NCBI GenBank assembly: GCA_027489375.1
Contig: JAIXZW010000012.1
Span: 310,001 to 374,000, forward strand
Length of the DNA: 64,000 nt
Direction of reading: 5' to 3'
From: Paracoccaceae bacterium
GTDB taxonomy: Bacteria; Pseudomonadota; Alphaproteobacteria; Rhodobacterales; Rhodobacteraceae
In this document: one piece after another, positions 25,195 to 33,429 of the stretch
Layout: every line of letters starts with the position of its first letter
Position numbering within the stretch: the first letter of the stretch is position 1
The notes under the pieces: generated by a model
The model's input: the letters and a program-made list of their open reading frames with translations, nothing else
Told to the model about the DNA's origin: nothing
Databases searched by the model: none
Program-made: the position numbers and the translations under genes

Positions 25195-27735
25195 ATGACA
25201 CAGCGTCCGGAAGCCGAAGACACTGCCCCGCCGGGGCTGACAAGCGCCGAAGCGGCGTCGCGTCTTTTGGCTGAGGGGGCCAACGAATTGCCCTCGGGCG
25301 AACGGCGGACAAAGGTCCGCATCCTGCGCGACGTGCTTCAGGAGCCGATGCTCGCCCTTTTGCTGGCGGGCGGGGCGATCTATGCGCTGCTTGGCGAGAT
25401 GGGCGATGCGGCGGTCCTGATGGCCTTTGCCTGCCTTTCGGTGGCGATCACCCTTGTGCAGGAGATGCGGAGCGAGAAGGTGCTCGAGGCGTTGCGCGAC
25501 CTGAGCAGTCCGCGCGCGCTTGTCATCCGCGACGGGACGCGGCGCCGGATCGCGGGACGCGAGGTGGTCCGCGGCGATCTTGTCCTTTTGGCGGAGGGCG
25601 ACCGCATCCCTGCCGATGCGCTGCTGCGTGCCGCGCATGACCTTCAGGCCGACGAGTCGTTGTTGACGGGCGAGGCCGTGCCCGTGCGAAAGCGCATTGC
25701 GCGGGCGTCGGAGGACGGGCGGGCGCTGCCCGGCGGGGACGATCTGCCCGTCGTGTTCTCGGGAAGCCTCGTGGTGCGGGGCACCGGTCTGGCCGAGGTG
25801 ACGGCGACGGGGGCTGCGACCGGCATCGGCAGGATCGGCCAATCCCTCGCCTCGGTGCAGGTCGAGCAGCCGCGGCTTTATGTGCAGACGCGCCGGATCG
25901 TGCTGGTTCTTGCGCTGGCCGGTGCGCTGGTCAGCTTTGGCGTCGGCGGGCTATACGCCTATTTCAGGGGCGGCTGGCTGGAGGCGGTGCTTGCGGGCAT
26001 CGCCATCGGCATGTCGATGCTGCCCGAGGAATTTCCGGTGGTTCTGGCGATCTTCATGGCAATGGGCGCATGGCGGCTGTCCAAGGCGCGGGTCCTGACG
26101 CGCCGGGCGGCGGCAATCGAGACGCTGGGGGCGGCGACCATCCTGTGCACCGACAAGACCGGAACCCTGACGCAGAACCGCATGACGATCCGTCAGGTGA
26201 GACTGCCCGACGGGCGCTCCTTTGCGCCGGAACGAAGCGGAACCACAGAGCCGGCGGTGTCCGTCGTCTTGCGGATCGGGCGGCTTGCCTGTGATCCGCA
26301 GCCCTTCGATCCGATGGAGCAGGCCTTTCACGCCGCCGCGCCGGATGCAGCGCCGTCGGGTCTGGCACTGGCCCGTTCCTACGGCTTGCGCCCCGGATTG
26401 CTCGCCATGTCGCAGGTCTGGCGTGGCGCGGAGGGGGAGCCGTTCCTCGTCGCGTCGAAAGGCGCGCCCGAGGCGATTGCCGCGCTGTGCCGCCTGTCCG
26501 CCCCTGCGCGCAAGGCGATGTCCCGCGACGTGGATGCGATGGCAGAGGCAGGGCTGCGCGTGATCGCCGTCGCTTCCGGCAGCGTGGCGGGTGACTTGCC
26601 CGATGGTCAGGACGGCCTGCACCCCGATTTCATCGGGCTGGTCGGTCTTGCCGATCCGTTGCGTGACAGCGTGCCGCAAGCCGTGGCGGAATGCCGCCGC
26701 GCGGGGATCGCGGTCAAGATGATCACCGGCGACTATCCCGTGACCGCCGCCGCCATCGCGCGCGAGGCGGGGCTGGACGGAAAACACCCCATGACGGGGA
26801 GCGAGCTTGACACCCTGGACGATGCGGCGCTGGCGGAACGGCTGTCCCGATGCGATGTCTTTGCCCGCATCATGCCCGAGCAGAAATTGCGGATCGTGGA
26901 CGCCCTGAAGGCGCGGAACGAGGTCGTCGCAATGACGGGTGACGGGGTGAACGACGCGCCCTCGCTAAAAAGCGCGCATATCGGCATCGCGATGGGGGGG
27001 CGCGGCACGGATGTGGCACGCGAGGCTTCGGCCATCGTGCTGCTGGACGACGATTTCGGGTCGATCGTGCGTGCGGTGCGGCTGGGCCGCCGCATCTATG
27101 ACAATCTGCGGAAAGCCGCGGGGTTCATCTTTGCCGTCCATCTGCCCATCGCGGGTCTGGCGATCGCGCCACTGCTCTTCGGCTTGCCGGTCATCCTTGG
27201 CCCGATCCACATCGCCTTTCTGGAAATGGTGATCGACCCCGTCTGCTCGCTGGTCTTCGAAGCCGAGGAGGAGGAAGCGGACATCATGGACCGCCCGCCA
27301 AGAAGCCCCGATGCACGGCTGTTTTCGGGGGCCTTGATCGGCTGGAGCATAACGCAGGGGCTTGTCGCCTTTGCCGCCGTGGCGGCCATCCTGTTCTGGG
27401 GGGCCGAGCGGCAGATGCCCGAGGCCGAACTGCGCGCCCTGACCTTTTTCACGCTCGTGGTCGTGATCATCGCGCTGATCTTCGTAAACCGCTCATTCCG
27501 CGCATCGCTGGCTGCGGCGGTGGGGCGACCGAAGCCGGCGCTTCTCTTCGTGATCGGGACCGTGGCGGGCATCCTCGGGGTGGTGAACGTCTGGCCGGTG
27601 GCACAGGGCATCTTCCGCTTCGGTCCGCTGCATGGCGACGACCTGACCCTGACGGCAGGCGCGGGGTTCGGGGTGCTTCTGCTGCTCGAGGCGTTGAAGC
27701 CGCTCTGGCATGCGGGCCGCACGACCGCCACGTGA
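25195..27735 (+). CDS. Cation-transporting P-type ATPase (P2-like)
   Basis: 846-aa inner membrane pump. Seen: the N-terminal cation ATPase domain (GLTSAEAASRLLAEGANELP), the actuator loop LLTGEAVP at 157-164, the phosphorylated Asp320 in DKTGTLTQN, and the hinge TGDGVNDAPSLK near 580. Helix M4 reads SMLPEEFPVVL (277-281) where calcium pumps have PEGLP, and M6 has EMVIDPVCSLVFE in place of the usual asparagine/aspartate helix. The ion is therefore not predictable. The frame is open to 25087; the ATG at 25195 begins the recognisable N-terminus. No strong ribosome site is seen there. Confidence 0.9.
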   Translation: MTQRPEAEDTAPPGLTSAEAASRLLAEGANELPSGERRTKVRILRDVLQEPMLALLLAGGAIYALLGEMGDAAVLMAFACLSVAITLVQEMRSEKVLEALRDLSSPRALVIRDGTRRRIAGREVVRGDLVLLAEGDRIPADALLRAAHDLQADESLLTGEAVPVRKRIARASEDGRALPGGDDLPVVFSGSLVVRGTGLAEVTATGAATGIGRIGQSLASVQVEQPRLYVQTRRIVLVLALAGALVSFGVGGLYAYFRGGWLEAVLAGIAIGMSMLPEEFPVVLAIFMAMGAWRLSKARVLTRRAAAIETLGAATILCTDKTGTLTQNRMTIRQVRLPDGRSFAPERSGTTEPAVSVVLRIGRLACDPQPFDPMEQAFHAAAPDAAPSGLALARSYGLRPGLLAMSQVWRGAEGEPFLVASKGAPEAIAALCRLSAPARKAMSRDVDAMAEAGLRVIAVASGSVAGDLPDGQDGLHPDFIGLVGLADPLRDSVPQAVAECRRAGIAVKMITGDYPVTAAAIAREAGLDGKHPMTGSELDTLDDAALAERLSRCDVFARIMPEQKLRIVDALKARNEVVAMTGDGVNDAPSLKSAHIGIAMGGRGTDVAREASAIVLLDDDFGSIVRAVRLGRRIYDNLRKAAGFIFAVHLPIAGLAIAPLLFGLPVILGPIHIAFLEMVIDPVCSLVFEAEEEEADIMDRPPRSPDARLFSGALIGWSITQGLVAFAAVAAILFWGAERQMPEAELRALTFFTLVVVIIALIFVNRSFRASLAAAVGRPKPALLFVIGTVAGILGVVNVWPVAQGIFRFGPLHGDDLTLTAGAGFGVLLLLEALKPLWHAGRTTAT

Positions 27736-27877
27736 GCGGCGGCTGCGGCAAGCGATGCGGTGCGGTGCGGGGGGCGTCATATCCCTGCCCGACATCCCGC
27801 GCTGCGGCGTTGCAGGTGAAGCTTCCTGTCGGGGCGCGGTGGCAGCATGCCCCTGACGGTGGCGGGATTGATCCCTT

Positions 27878-28495
27878 TTAACGGTCCTGTCCCGATGCGC
27901 CGAAGTTCGGGGGGGCAGGTTGGCTTTTCCCGCCCCGCAAGAGATGGAGGATGACGGTCAAGGCCACGAAGGCGAGCCATGTGCCAAGGCAATCGCCGAC
28001 CAGAAAAGCTGCAAAGACGTTCAACGTGCCGACAGGCCAGATTTCCTGCGCGAACAGCAGGTTCTGGCCGAGCGAATTGATCGTCGACGAGGCGACCGCG
28101 ACGAAGACGAGGCCGCGCCAAGTCGCACGGCCCGACTCTGCGCGGTTGGTGCGGAAATTGCGGTAGACGCGTTCCAGCATCCAGAAGGCCACAGCGGCCG
28201 AAACGGCGCTGATCACCATGCCCGCAACCGTCTTTGCCCCGAAGGCGACATCGGGCGTCAGCAAGGGATGCGCAAGCAATGCCGCGATCAGCAGATAGAG
28301 AACCGAGCGCCAGCCGAAAAGCCACGCGCTGAGCACCCTCACCCCGTGTGGCGGAAAGACGAGGGCCGCGAAAACCGTGACCTCGGGCAGGAACAGGCTT
28401 TGGACCGGAACCACGATCCACGTCACGAAGGAAAGCGCGATGATGAAGGCCGCCGTCACATAAAAAGCGTTCCGTGCCTCACGTCCGAATTCCAC
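27878..28495 (-). CDS. Multi-pass membrane protein of unknown function
   Basis: 205 aa with five to six hydrophobic segments (about 10-30, 35-75, 88-108, 124-146, 157-182), a short basic C-terminus, and no enzymatic motif. The layout recalls MASE1-like sensory membrane domains, but no output domain follows, so this is only a resemblance. It converges on the P-type ATPase gene and is divergent from the Asp-box cluster. Confidence 0.7.
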   Translation of the reverse strand: MEFGREARNAFYVTAAFIIALSFVTWIVVPVQSLFLPEVTVFAALVFPPHGVRVLSAWLFGWRSVLYLLIAALLAHPLLTPDVAFGAKTVAGMVISAVSAAVAFWMLERVYRNFRTNRAESGRATWRGLVFVAVASSTINSLGQNLLFAQEIWPVGTLNVFAAFLVGDCLGTWLAFVALTVILHLLRGGKSQPAPPNFGASGQDR

Positions 28496-28723
28496 TTCTT
28501 ACCCCCGATGCCGAGCGGCAGCACAACTTGTTATGAGAATATCTTAAGAATCGGCAATAGTGATTAATCTGAAGGATAATAAGTCATTCTTTTCGACAGA
28601 TGTGCCATCCCCGCCCTGCCCGCCCCGCCCTGACGGGCGGAACATCGAGGGTCCGATCTTGACCTGCCGGCAAGGACAGACCCCATGTCCGGATCGGCAG
28701 AGCGCCGGCTGGAGGAGGTTGAA

Positions 28724-29050
28724 TTGACGCGAAAGGGCCAGTCCATGCCGCGCTGCGCATTTCTTGCCCTTGCCACCGCGCCGGTGGCGGCGGAGACGGG
28801 GCTTTTGCGCGGCACGGACCAAGGCACGCGTCGGGAGGCCGTGATCAAAGGCGCGCCCGTGACCACTGCCGATGCGGGAGCGGACAGAGCGGCCGGGATC
28901 CTGGCTGCGGACTTGCCCGACGGTTATCCGCTCTACCTCGCCCCGACCCATGCGATGCCGCATCGGCTTGTCGCGCTGGCAGCCAAGGGGCGGCTTGTGC
29001 TGTCGGATGATGGCGGGGCGACGTGGTCCGATGCGTCAGGGCGGAGCTGA
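28724..29050 (+). CDS. Small exported protein with one Asp-box motif
   Basis: 108 aa if started at the TTG at 28724, which has GGAGG five bases upstream; in-frame ATG codons at 28685 and 28745 are alternatives. The N-terminus has basic residues then CAFLALATAPVAA, a plausible signal peptide with cleavage near AAE. The C-terminus LVLSDDGGATWSD is one Asp-box (BNR) repeat. Enzymes and binding proteins of this fold have many such repeats, so this looks like a shortened relative. A membrane protein gene starts four bases later. Confidence 0.55.
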   Translation: MTRKGQSMPRCAFLALATAPVAAETGLLRGTDQGTRREAVIKGAPVTTADAGADRAAGILAADLPDGYPLYLAPTHAMPHRLVALAAKGRLVLSDDGGATWSDASGRS

Positions 29051-29054
29051 GCCG

Positions 29055-29525
29055 ATGGCCCTGCCCGCCCCCACCGCGCTGCAACGGGGTGTGGTCTGGC
29101 GTTTCCTTGCGGCGATGGCTTGCGGCAACCTGCTTTGGGAAACGGTGCAAATGCCGCTCTACACGCTGTGGCTGACCGGAACATCGGGCGAAATCGCCTA
29201 TGCCATCGTGCATTGCACGCTTGGCGATGTGCTGATCGCGGCCGCCAGCCTTGGTTTCGCCCTCTTGCTGGCAGGGCGGGGACGGTGGCCCCGCCGCGCC
29301 TATGGCAGGGTTGCGCTGGTGACGATCCTTCTGGCGCTTGGCTACACGGTCTTTTCCGAATGGCTGAATACGGAGGTGCGGGACAGCTGGGCCTATCGTG
29401 ACCTGATGCCCCGACTTCCGGTGCTGGGCACGGGGCTTACGCCTGTGCTGCAATGGATCGCCGTGCCGCTGGCGGCGTTCCGCTGGGCGGTGCGCGGAAG
29501 GCGCGGCCCGTCGGCTGTCGCCTGA
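29055..29525 (+). CDS. Four-helix membrane protein of unknown function
   Basis: 156-aa inner membrane protein with four hydrophobic segments (about 14-36, 46-72, 82-104, 120-142) and conserved-looking polar residues in NLLWETVQMP and GYTVFSEWLNTE. It starts four bases after the Asp-box small protein and 140 bases before the larger Asp-box protein, so the three may form one operon. The family is not recognised. Confidence 0.7.
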   Translation: MALPAPTALQRGVVWRFLAAMACGNLLWETVQMPLYTLWLTGTSGEIAYAIVHCTLGDVLIAAASLGFALLLAGRGRWPRRAYGRVALVTILLALGYTVFSEWLNTEVRDSWAYRDLMPRLPVLGTGLTPVLQWIAVPLAAFRWAVRGRRGPSAVA

Positions 29526-29665
29526 GGCGGAGCCGGTCCTGCGGAAGCGATGGGCGCCTGAGCGGCACCAAACCGCCATGACCAAGGCAAGGCGACATGT
29601 TCGGGCTGGAAAACGCGGGCGGATCGCGCAACGATGCCCTGCACCGCTTGCTGGGGAGGGCAGCC

Positions 29666-30811
29666 ATGCCGGACAGCGTGACGCTACTTGTTGGAACGAC
29701 GAAGGGCGCGTTCCTGTTGCACCGGTCGGCAGGCGGGTGGGACTTGCGCGGTCCCTTTTGCGACGGCTGGCCCATCAACCATGTCGTGGGGCATGGCCGC
29801 ACGCTTTGGGCGGCCGGTGGAAGCGACTGGCATGGCGCGGGGATCTGGCGTTCCGCGGACGCGGGCAAAAGCTGGACGCTGTGCAAGCTTGCCAACGGCC
29901 AGGGCGACCGCTTCCTTGCGGAGCACCCCGAGATCGCGGCGAATATCGGCATGTCTCCCGCACCGCCCGCTCCATTCACGGGGCGCATCGGCGCGATCTG
30001 GTCGCTGCATCGCACGCAGGACCGGCTTTACGCGGGAACCAAGCCCGCGACCCTGTTCGAAAGCACCGATGACGGCCTGTCCTGGGTCCCGGTGGAGGGG
30101 TTGAGCAACCACCCCTCGGGTCCGAGTTGGGAGCCGGGGGCGGCAGGGCTGATCCTGCACACGATCCTGCATGATCCGGCCAATCCGCAGCACCTTTGGG
30201 TCGGCATCTCGGCTGCGGGCGTCTTTGCCAGCGAAGACGGCGGCGCGACGTGGGAACGGCGCAACCGTCTTGCCAACGAAGGGGCGGATCACGGCACCGA
30301 CCACGGGGAATGCGGCCATGACGTTGGCTTTTGCGTGCATAACATGATGCGCGCCACGGGGTCGGACCTCATCTACCAGCAGAACCACCACGGCGTGTTT
30401 CGCAGCCCCGATGGCGGGCGGTCATGGCATGACATCACGGCGGGCCTGCCTTCGGGCTTCGGCTTTCCCATTGCGGTCAACCCGCATGATCCGGCCATGC
30501 TCTGGACGATTCCGCTCAACGGCGACACCAAGGGCCGTTACCCGCCCGAAGCCCGCGCGCTGGTGTGGCGGTCGGTCGACAGCGGTGAGACATGGCAGGG
30601 GTTCGGCAACGGCCTGCCGGCGCGGAACTGCTTTTTCACCGTGCTGCGGCAAGCGATGGCCGTGGATGGACACCGCCCGGCGGGTCTTTACTTCGGCACC
30701 AACTCCGGCAGCGTCTTTGCCAGCGCGGACGAAGGCGAAAGCTGGGAGGAAGCGGCAAGCCACCTGCCGACCGTGCTTTCGGTCGAAACCTTGCAAGGCA
30801 TCGCGGGCTGA
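29666..30811 (+). CDS. BNR/Asp-box repeat beta-propeller protein (sialidase-like fold)
   Basis: 381 aa without an evident signal peptide, beginning VTLLVGTTKGAFLL. Six Asp-box repeats of the form S-x-D-x-G-x-x-W are seen: SADAGKSW, STDDGLSW, SEDGGATW, SPDGGRSW, SVDSGETW and SADEGESW, so a six-bladed propeller is likely. Sialidase catalytic arginines are not obvious, so glycosidase activity should not be assumed. A His/Cys-rich stretch (HGTDHGECGHDVGFCVHN) between repeats three and four could bind metal. Start ATG follows GGGAGGG. Confidence 0.82.
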   Translation: MPDSVTLLVGTTKGAFLLHRSAGGWDLRGPFCDGWPINHVVGHGRTLWAAGGSDWHGAGIWRSADAGKSWTLCKLANGQGDRFLAEHPEIAANIGMSPAPPAPFTGRIGAIWSLHRTQDRLYAGTKPATLFESTDDGLSWVPVEGLSNHPSGPSWEPGAAGLILHTILHDPANPQHLWVGISAAGVFASEDGGATWERRNRLANEGADHGTDHGECGHDVGFCVHNMMRATGSDLIYQQNHHGVFRSPDGGRSWHDITAGLPSGFGFPIAVNPHDPAMLWTIPLNGDTKGRYPPEARALVWRSVDSGETWQGFGNGLPARNCFFTVLRQAMAVDGHRPAGLYFGTNSGSVFASADEGESWEEAASHLPTVLSVETLQGIAG

Positions 30812-30990
30812 GGGAGGAGGCGGAGCGGGTCGCAATCGGGATCGGCAAGGAGTCGCCGCCCCGCCCCGCGATGCGCGGCAGGCGGAGCGGCGGATTGCCG
30901 CCATTCTTGACAAGGGGGCGCAGGGTAGTCCACACCCGCCTCAACCCGCACCGGCTTGCCGGTCCAGCACGAACCGCAAGGATTTCCGAC

Positions 30991-31446
30991 GTGACCCGTA
31001 TCCTTCCCGTGACCTTCGCCCTGTCCGCCGCCATTTCGCTTTCGGCCTGTGGTGCCACGACCGAAATCCGCATGTATCCCGTGTCCGGCCCCTTCTCGCA
31101 GGAACAGCCGCTTCCGGTGATCGAAGCTTCCGCCAAGAACGCCAAGGAGGCTTCGGGCAACCTGCAATTCCGCCTGCCCGACGGGACGCGGTGCGAAGGG
31201 ACGTGGGCTTCCGTCTCGCCCAAGGTGGTGTCGAAGAAGCGCGGCCTCTCGCTGCGCCTTTCGGGGCCGGGCGGGGATTACGGGCGCGAGATCGAAACGG
31301 TCGGCGGCGTGAACCCCGGCGAGTTGTTCGCGGTCTGCCGCGACAACACGCAGGTGCAGGGCGATTTCGTCATGGGCAGCGGCACGACGAGCGGCACGGG
31401 TCAGGCGACCGACACGCGGGGCAACACCTACCGCCTGCTCTTCTGA
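30991..31446 (+). CDS. Predicted lipoprotein
   Basis: 151 aa starting at a GTG behind AAGGA. The first 22 residues form a lipoprotein signal, VTRILPVTFALSAAISLSAC, with a lipobox LSAC, so the mature protein begins at Cys and Gly and is probably anchored in the outer membrane. The mature part is beta-rich and ends in TRGNTYRLLF. It overlaps the converging aroB gene by 19 bases. The family is not recognised. Confidence 0.75.
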   Translation: MTRILPVTFALSAAISLSACGATTEIRMYPVSGPFSQEQPLPVIEASAKNAKEASGNLQFRLPDGTRCEGTWASVSPKVVSKKRGLSLRLSGPGGDYGREIETVGGVNPGELFAVCRDNTQVQGDFVMGSGTTSGTGQATDTRGNTYRLLF

Positions 31447-32552
31447 TCCAGCGCCTCTTGCAGCAGCCCGGTCACAAGATCGGGCGGCACGCCATCGGCC
31501 ACGAAAGCCTTGCCGATGCCACGGGCGAGGACGAAGCGCAGCTTGCCGTCGATCACCTTTTTATCCTGCCCCATCAGCGAAACCAGTGCGGCGGCGTCGG
31601 GCAGATCGCCCCCGATATCGGCCAGATCGACCTTCATTCCCATGTCGCGCAGATGCGCCCGCACGCGGCTGGGGGCTTCTTGCGAACAAAGGCCCATGCG
31701 CTGCGACAGTTCGAAGGCCAAGGCGCAGCCGATGGCGACGCCCTCGCCGTGCAGCAATCTGTCCGAATATCCCGTCGCCTTTTCCAGCGCGTGGCAGAAG
31801 GTGTGACCGAGGTTGAGAAGGGCGCGCTCGCCCTCTTCCGTCTCGTCGCGGCTGACGATGCCCGCTTTCATCTCGACCGAGCGGCGGACGGCGTATTGCC
31901 GTGCGTCGGGGTCGCCTGCGGCCATCTTCGGCCCGTTCCCCTCGAGCCAGTCGAAGAATGCCGCATCACCGAGGAGGCCGTATTTCACCACCTCGCCATA
32001 TCCGGCAAGGAAATCGCGCGGGGGCAGGGTTGCCAGAACGTCGATATCGGCCAGAACGAGCGAAGGCTGGTGGAAGGCGCCGACGAGGTTCTTGCCTTGG
32101 GCCGTGTTGATTCCGGTCTTGCCTCCGACGGAGCTGTCGACCTGTGCCAGCAAGGTGGTCGGAAGCTGCACGAAGCGCACCCCGCGCCGCAGCACGGCCG
32201 AGGCAAATCCCACCAGATCGCCCACCACCCCGCCGCCGAAAGCGACGACGACATCGCGGCGCTCCACCTTTTGTTCGAGCAGCCATTCCACCGTGCGCGA
32301 GAATTGCGGCCAGCCCTTCGTCGATTCTCCGGGCGGAAGGGCAAGCGCGGCAACGGCGATGCCTTCCCCCTCCAACGCCGCCACAAGAGCGGCCAGATGC
32401 TGTGCCGCAACGGTTTCATCCGTGACCACCGCCACCTTGCGCCGTTTCAGCAGGGGCGCGATTTCGGCCCCCGCGCGGGCGACCAGTCCGCGACCGATCC
32501 GCACTTCATAGGACCGGGAGCCAAGCTCGACGGCGACGGTATCAATGGTCAT
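31428..32552 (-). CDS. aroB: 3-dehydroquinate synthase
   Basis: Second step of the shikimate pathway, NAD+- and metal-dependent, cytoplasmic. It is 374 aa. Seen: NAD-binding FGGGVVGDLVGF, the catalytic block PTTLLAQVDSSVGGKTGIN, and metal ligands in EVVKYG, LNLGHTFCHALE and LLHGEGVAIG. The ATG at 32552 follows GGAAGGA and is four bases after the aroK stop, so the two are co-transcribed as aroK-aroB, the usual arrangement. Confidence 0.97.
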   Translation of the reverse strand: MTIDTVAVELGSRSYEVRIGRGLVARAGAEIAPLLKRRKVAVVTDETVAAQHLAALVAALEGEGIAVAALALPPGESTKGWPQFSRTVEWLLEQKVERRDVVVAFGGGVVGDLVGFASAVLRRGVRFVQLPTTLLAQVDSSVGGKTGINTAQGKNLVGAFHQPSLVLADIDVLATLPPRDFLAGYGEVVKYGLLGDAAFFDWLEGNGPKMAAGDPDARQYAVRRSVEMKAGIVSRDETEEGERALLNLGHTFCHALEKATGYSDRLLHGEGVAIGCALAFELSQRMGLCSQEAPSRVRAHLRDMGMKVDLADIGGDLPDAAALVSLMGQDKKVIDGKLRFVLARGIGKAFVADGVPPDLVTGLLQEALDQKSRR

Positions 32553-32556
32553 GCCT

Positions 32557-33099
32557 TCATTCCTTCCCAAGCACCTCGGCCCGTTCGGCCAGTGCCGCGA
32601 TCACCTTGACCGCCATATCCTCGACCGACAGGTCTGCCGCCGAATCCACGGCGATATCGGCCTGCGCATAGAGCGGGACCCGCGCCTCGTAGAGCTGGCG
32701 CAAGGTTTCGCGGGGATTTTCGGTGCGCAGGAGGGGCCGCGTGGTCTTGTGCCTTACGCGCTGCCACAAAAGCTCCAGATCGGCCCGCAACCAGACCGAA
32801 ACGCCCGCCTCGCGGATCAGGTCGCGGTTCACGGGCGACAGGAACGCCCCGCCCCCCGTCGACAGGATGCAGGGTTCGCCCCGCAAGAGCCTGCCCAGAA
32901 CCTCGGTCTCGCGGGCGCGGAAAAAGGGTTCGCCGTCACGGGCGAAGATTTCGGCGATGGAGCGGTGCGCGGCTTTGACGATCTCTTCGTCCGAATCAAG
33001 GAAGGGGACGCCCAATTGCCGTGCCACCGCCGTTCCCACGGCGGTCTTGCCCGCGCCCATCATGCCCACCATGACGACCGTTTTCTTCAGCCGCAGCAC
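32557..33099 (-). CDS. aroK: Shikimate kinase
   Basis: Phosphorylates shikimate at the 3-hydroxyl with ATP. From the GTG at 33099 the protein is 180 aa, normal for the family. The P-loop GMMGAGKTAVG is near residue 13, the shikimate-binding DSDEEI and FRARETEVL follow, and STGGGAFL and RPLL complete the site. The frame is open to 33243, and an ATG at 33135 exists without a ribosome site. The GTG begins the conserved LRLKKTVVMVG. aroB starts four bases downstream. Confidence 0.95.
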   Translation of the reverse strand: MLRLKKTVVMVGMMGAGKTAVGTAVARQLGVPFLDSDEEIVKAAHRSIAEIFARDGEPFFRARETEVLGRLLRGEPCILSTGGGAFLSPVNRDLIREAGVSVWLRADLELLWQRVRHKTTRPLLRTENPRETLRQLYEARVPLYAQADIAVDSAADLSVEDMAVKVIAALAERAEVLGKE

Positions 33100-33294
33100 G
33101 TCTTGCCCCGTCCTTCCAACCGCAACGGGGCACATCCGGCAGGAACCCGCCGGACCACACCCCACAATCAGCCTCCTGAATGGCGTGAACTTGTCCCGAA
33201 AGCCATATATAAAAACGATGGATGCATTGGCATTCGCGGGCAAAAAGCCGTATCACCGCTGAAAACACCGAACGGTCAAAGCCAAGGGGCAGGC

Positions 33295-33429
33295 ATGGGC
33301 AAGATCATCAAGGCGCTTCTGTTTCTGGCGCTGCTGGGGCTGCTGGGCCTGACCGGCTATGCCTATGTCGCGGACCTGTCGCCCAGCAAGGGCGAGGTGA
33401 AGGTTCCGGTGACATTGAATGCCGATTGA
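33295..33429 (+). CDS. 44-aa single-pass membrane protein
   Basis: The frame from ATG at 33295, with AGGGG upstream, encodes one hydrophobic helix (IKALLFLALLGLLGLTGYAYV) and a short charged tail (SPSKGEVKVPVTLNAD). The tail overlaps the next gene by 11 bases, so the pair is translationally coupled. A small partner or anchor for the exported protein encoded next is possible, but this is inference. Confidence 0.7.
   Translation: MGKIIKALLFLALLGLLGLTGYAYVADLSPSKGEVKVPVTLNAD

Noticed and set aside
27777..28421. 214-aa minus frame overlapping the multi-pass membrane protein
   Set aside because: It lacks the hydrophobic periodicity of the 205-aa frame and has an arginine-rich shadow composition.
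30411..32609. 732-aa plus-strand frame
   Set aside because: Runs through the end of the propeller gene, the lipoprotein and all of aroB in wrong frames.
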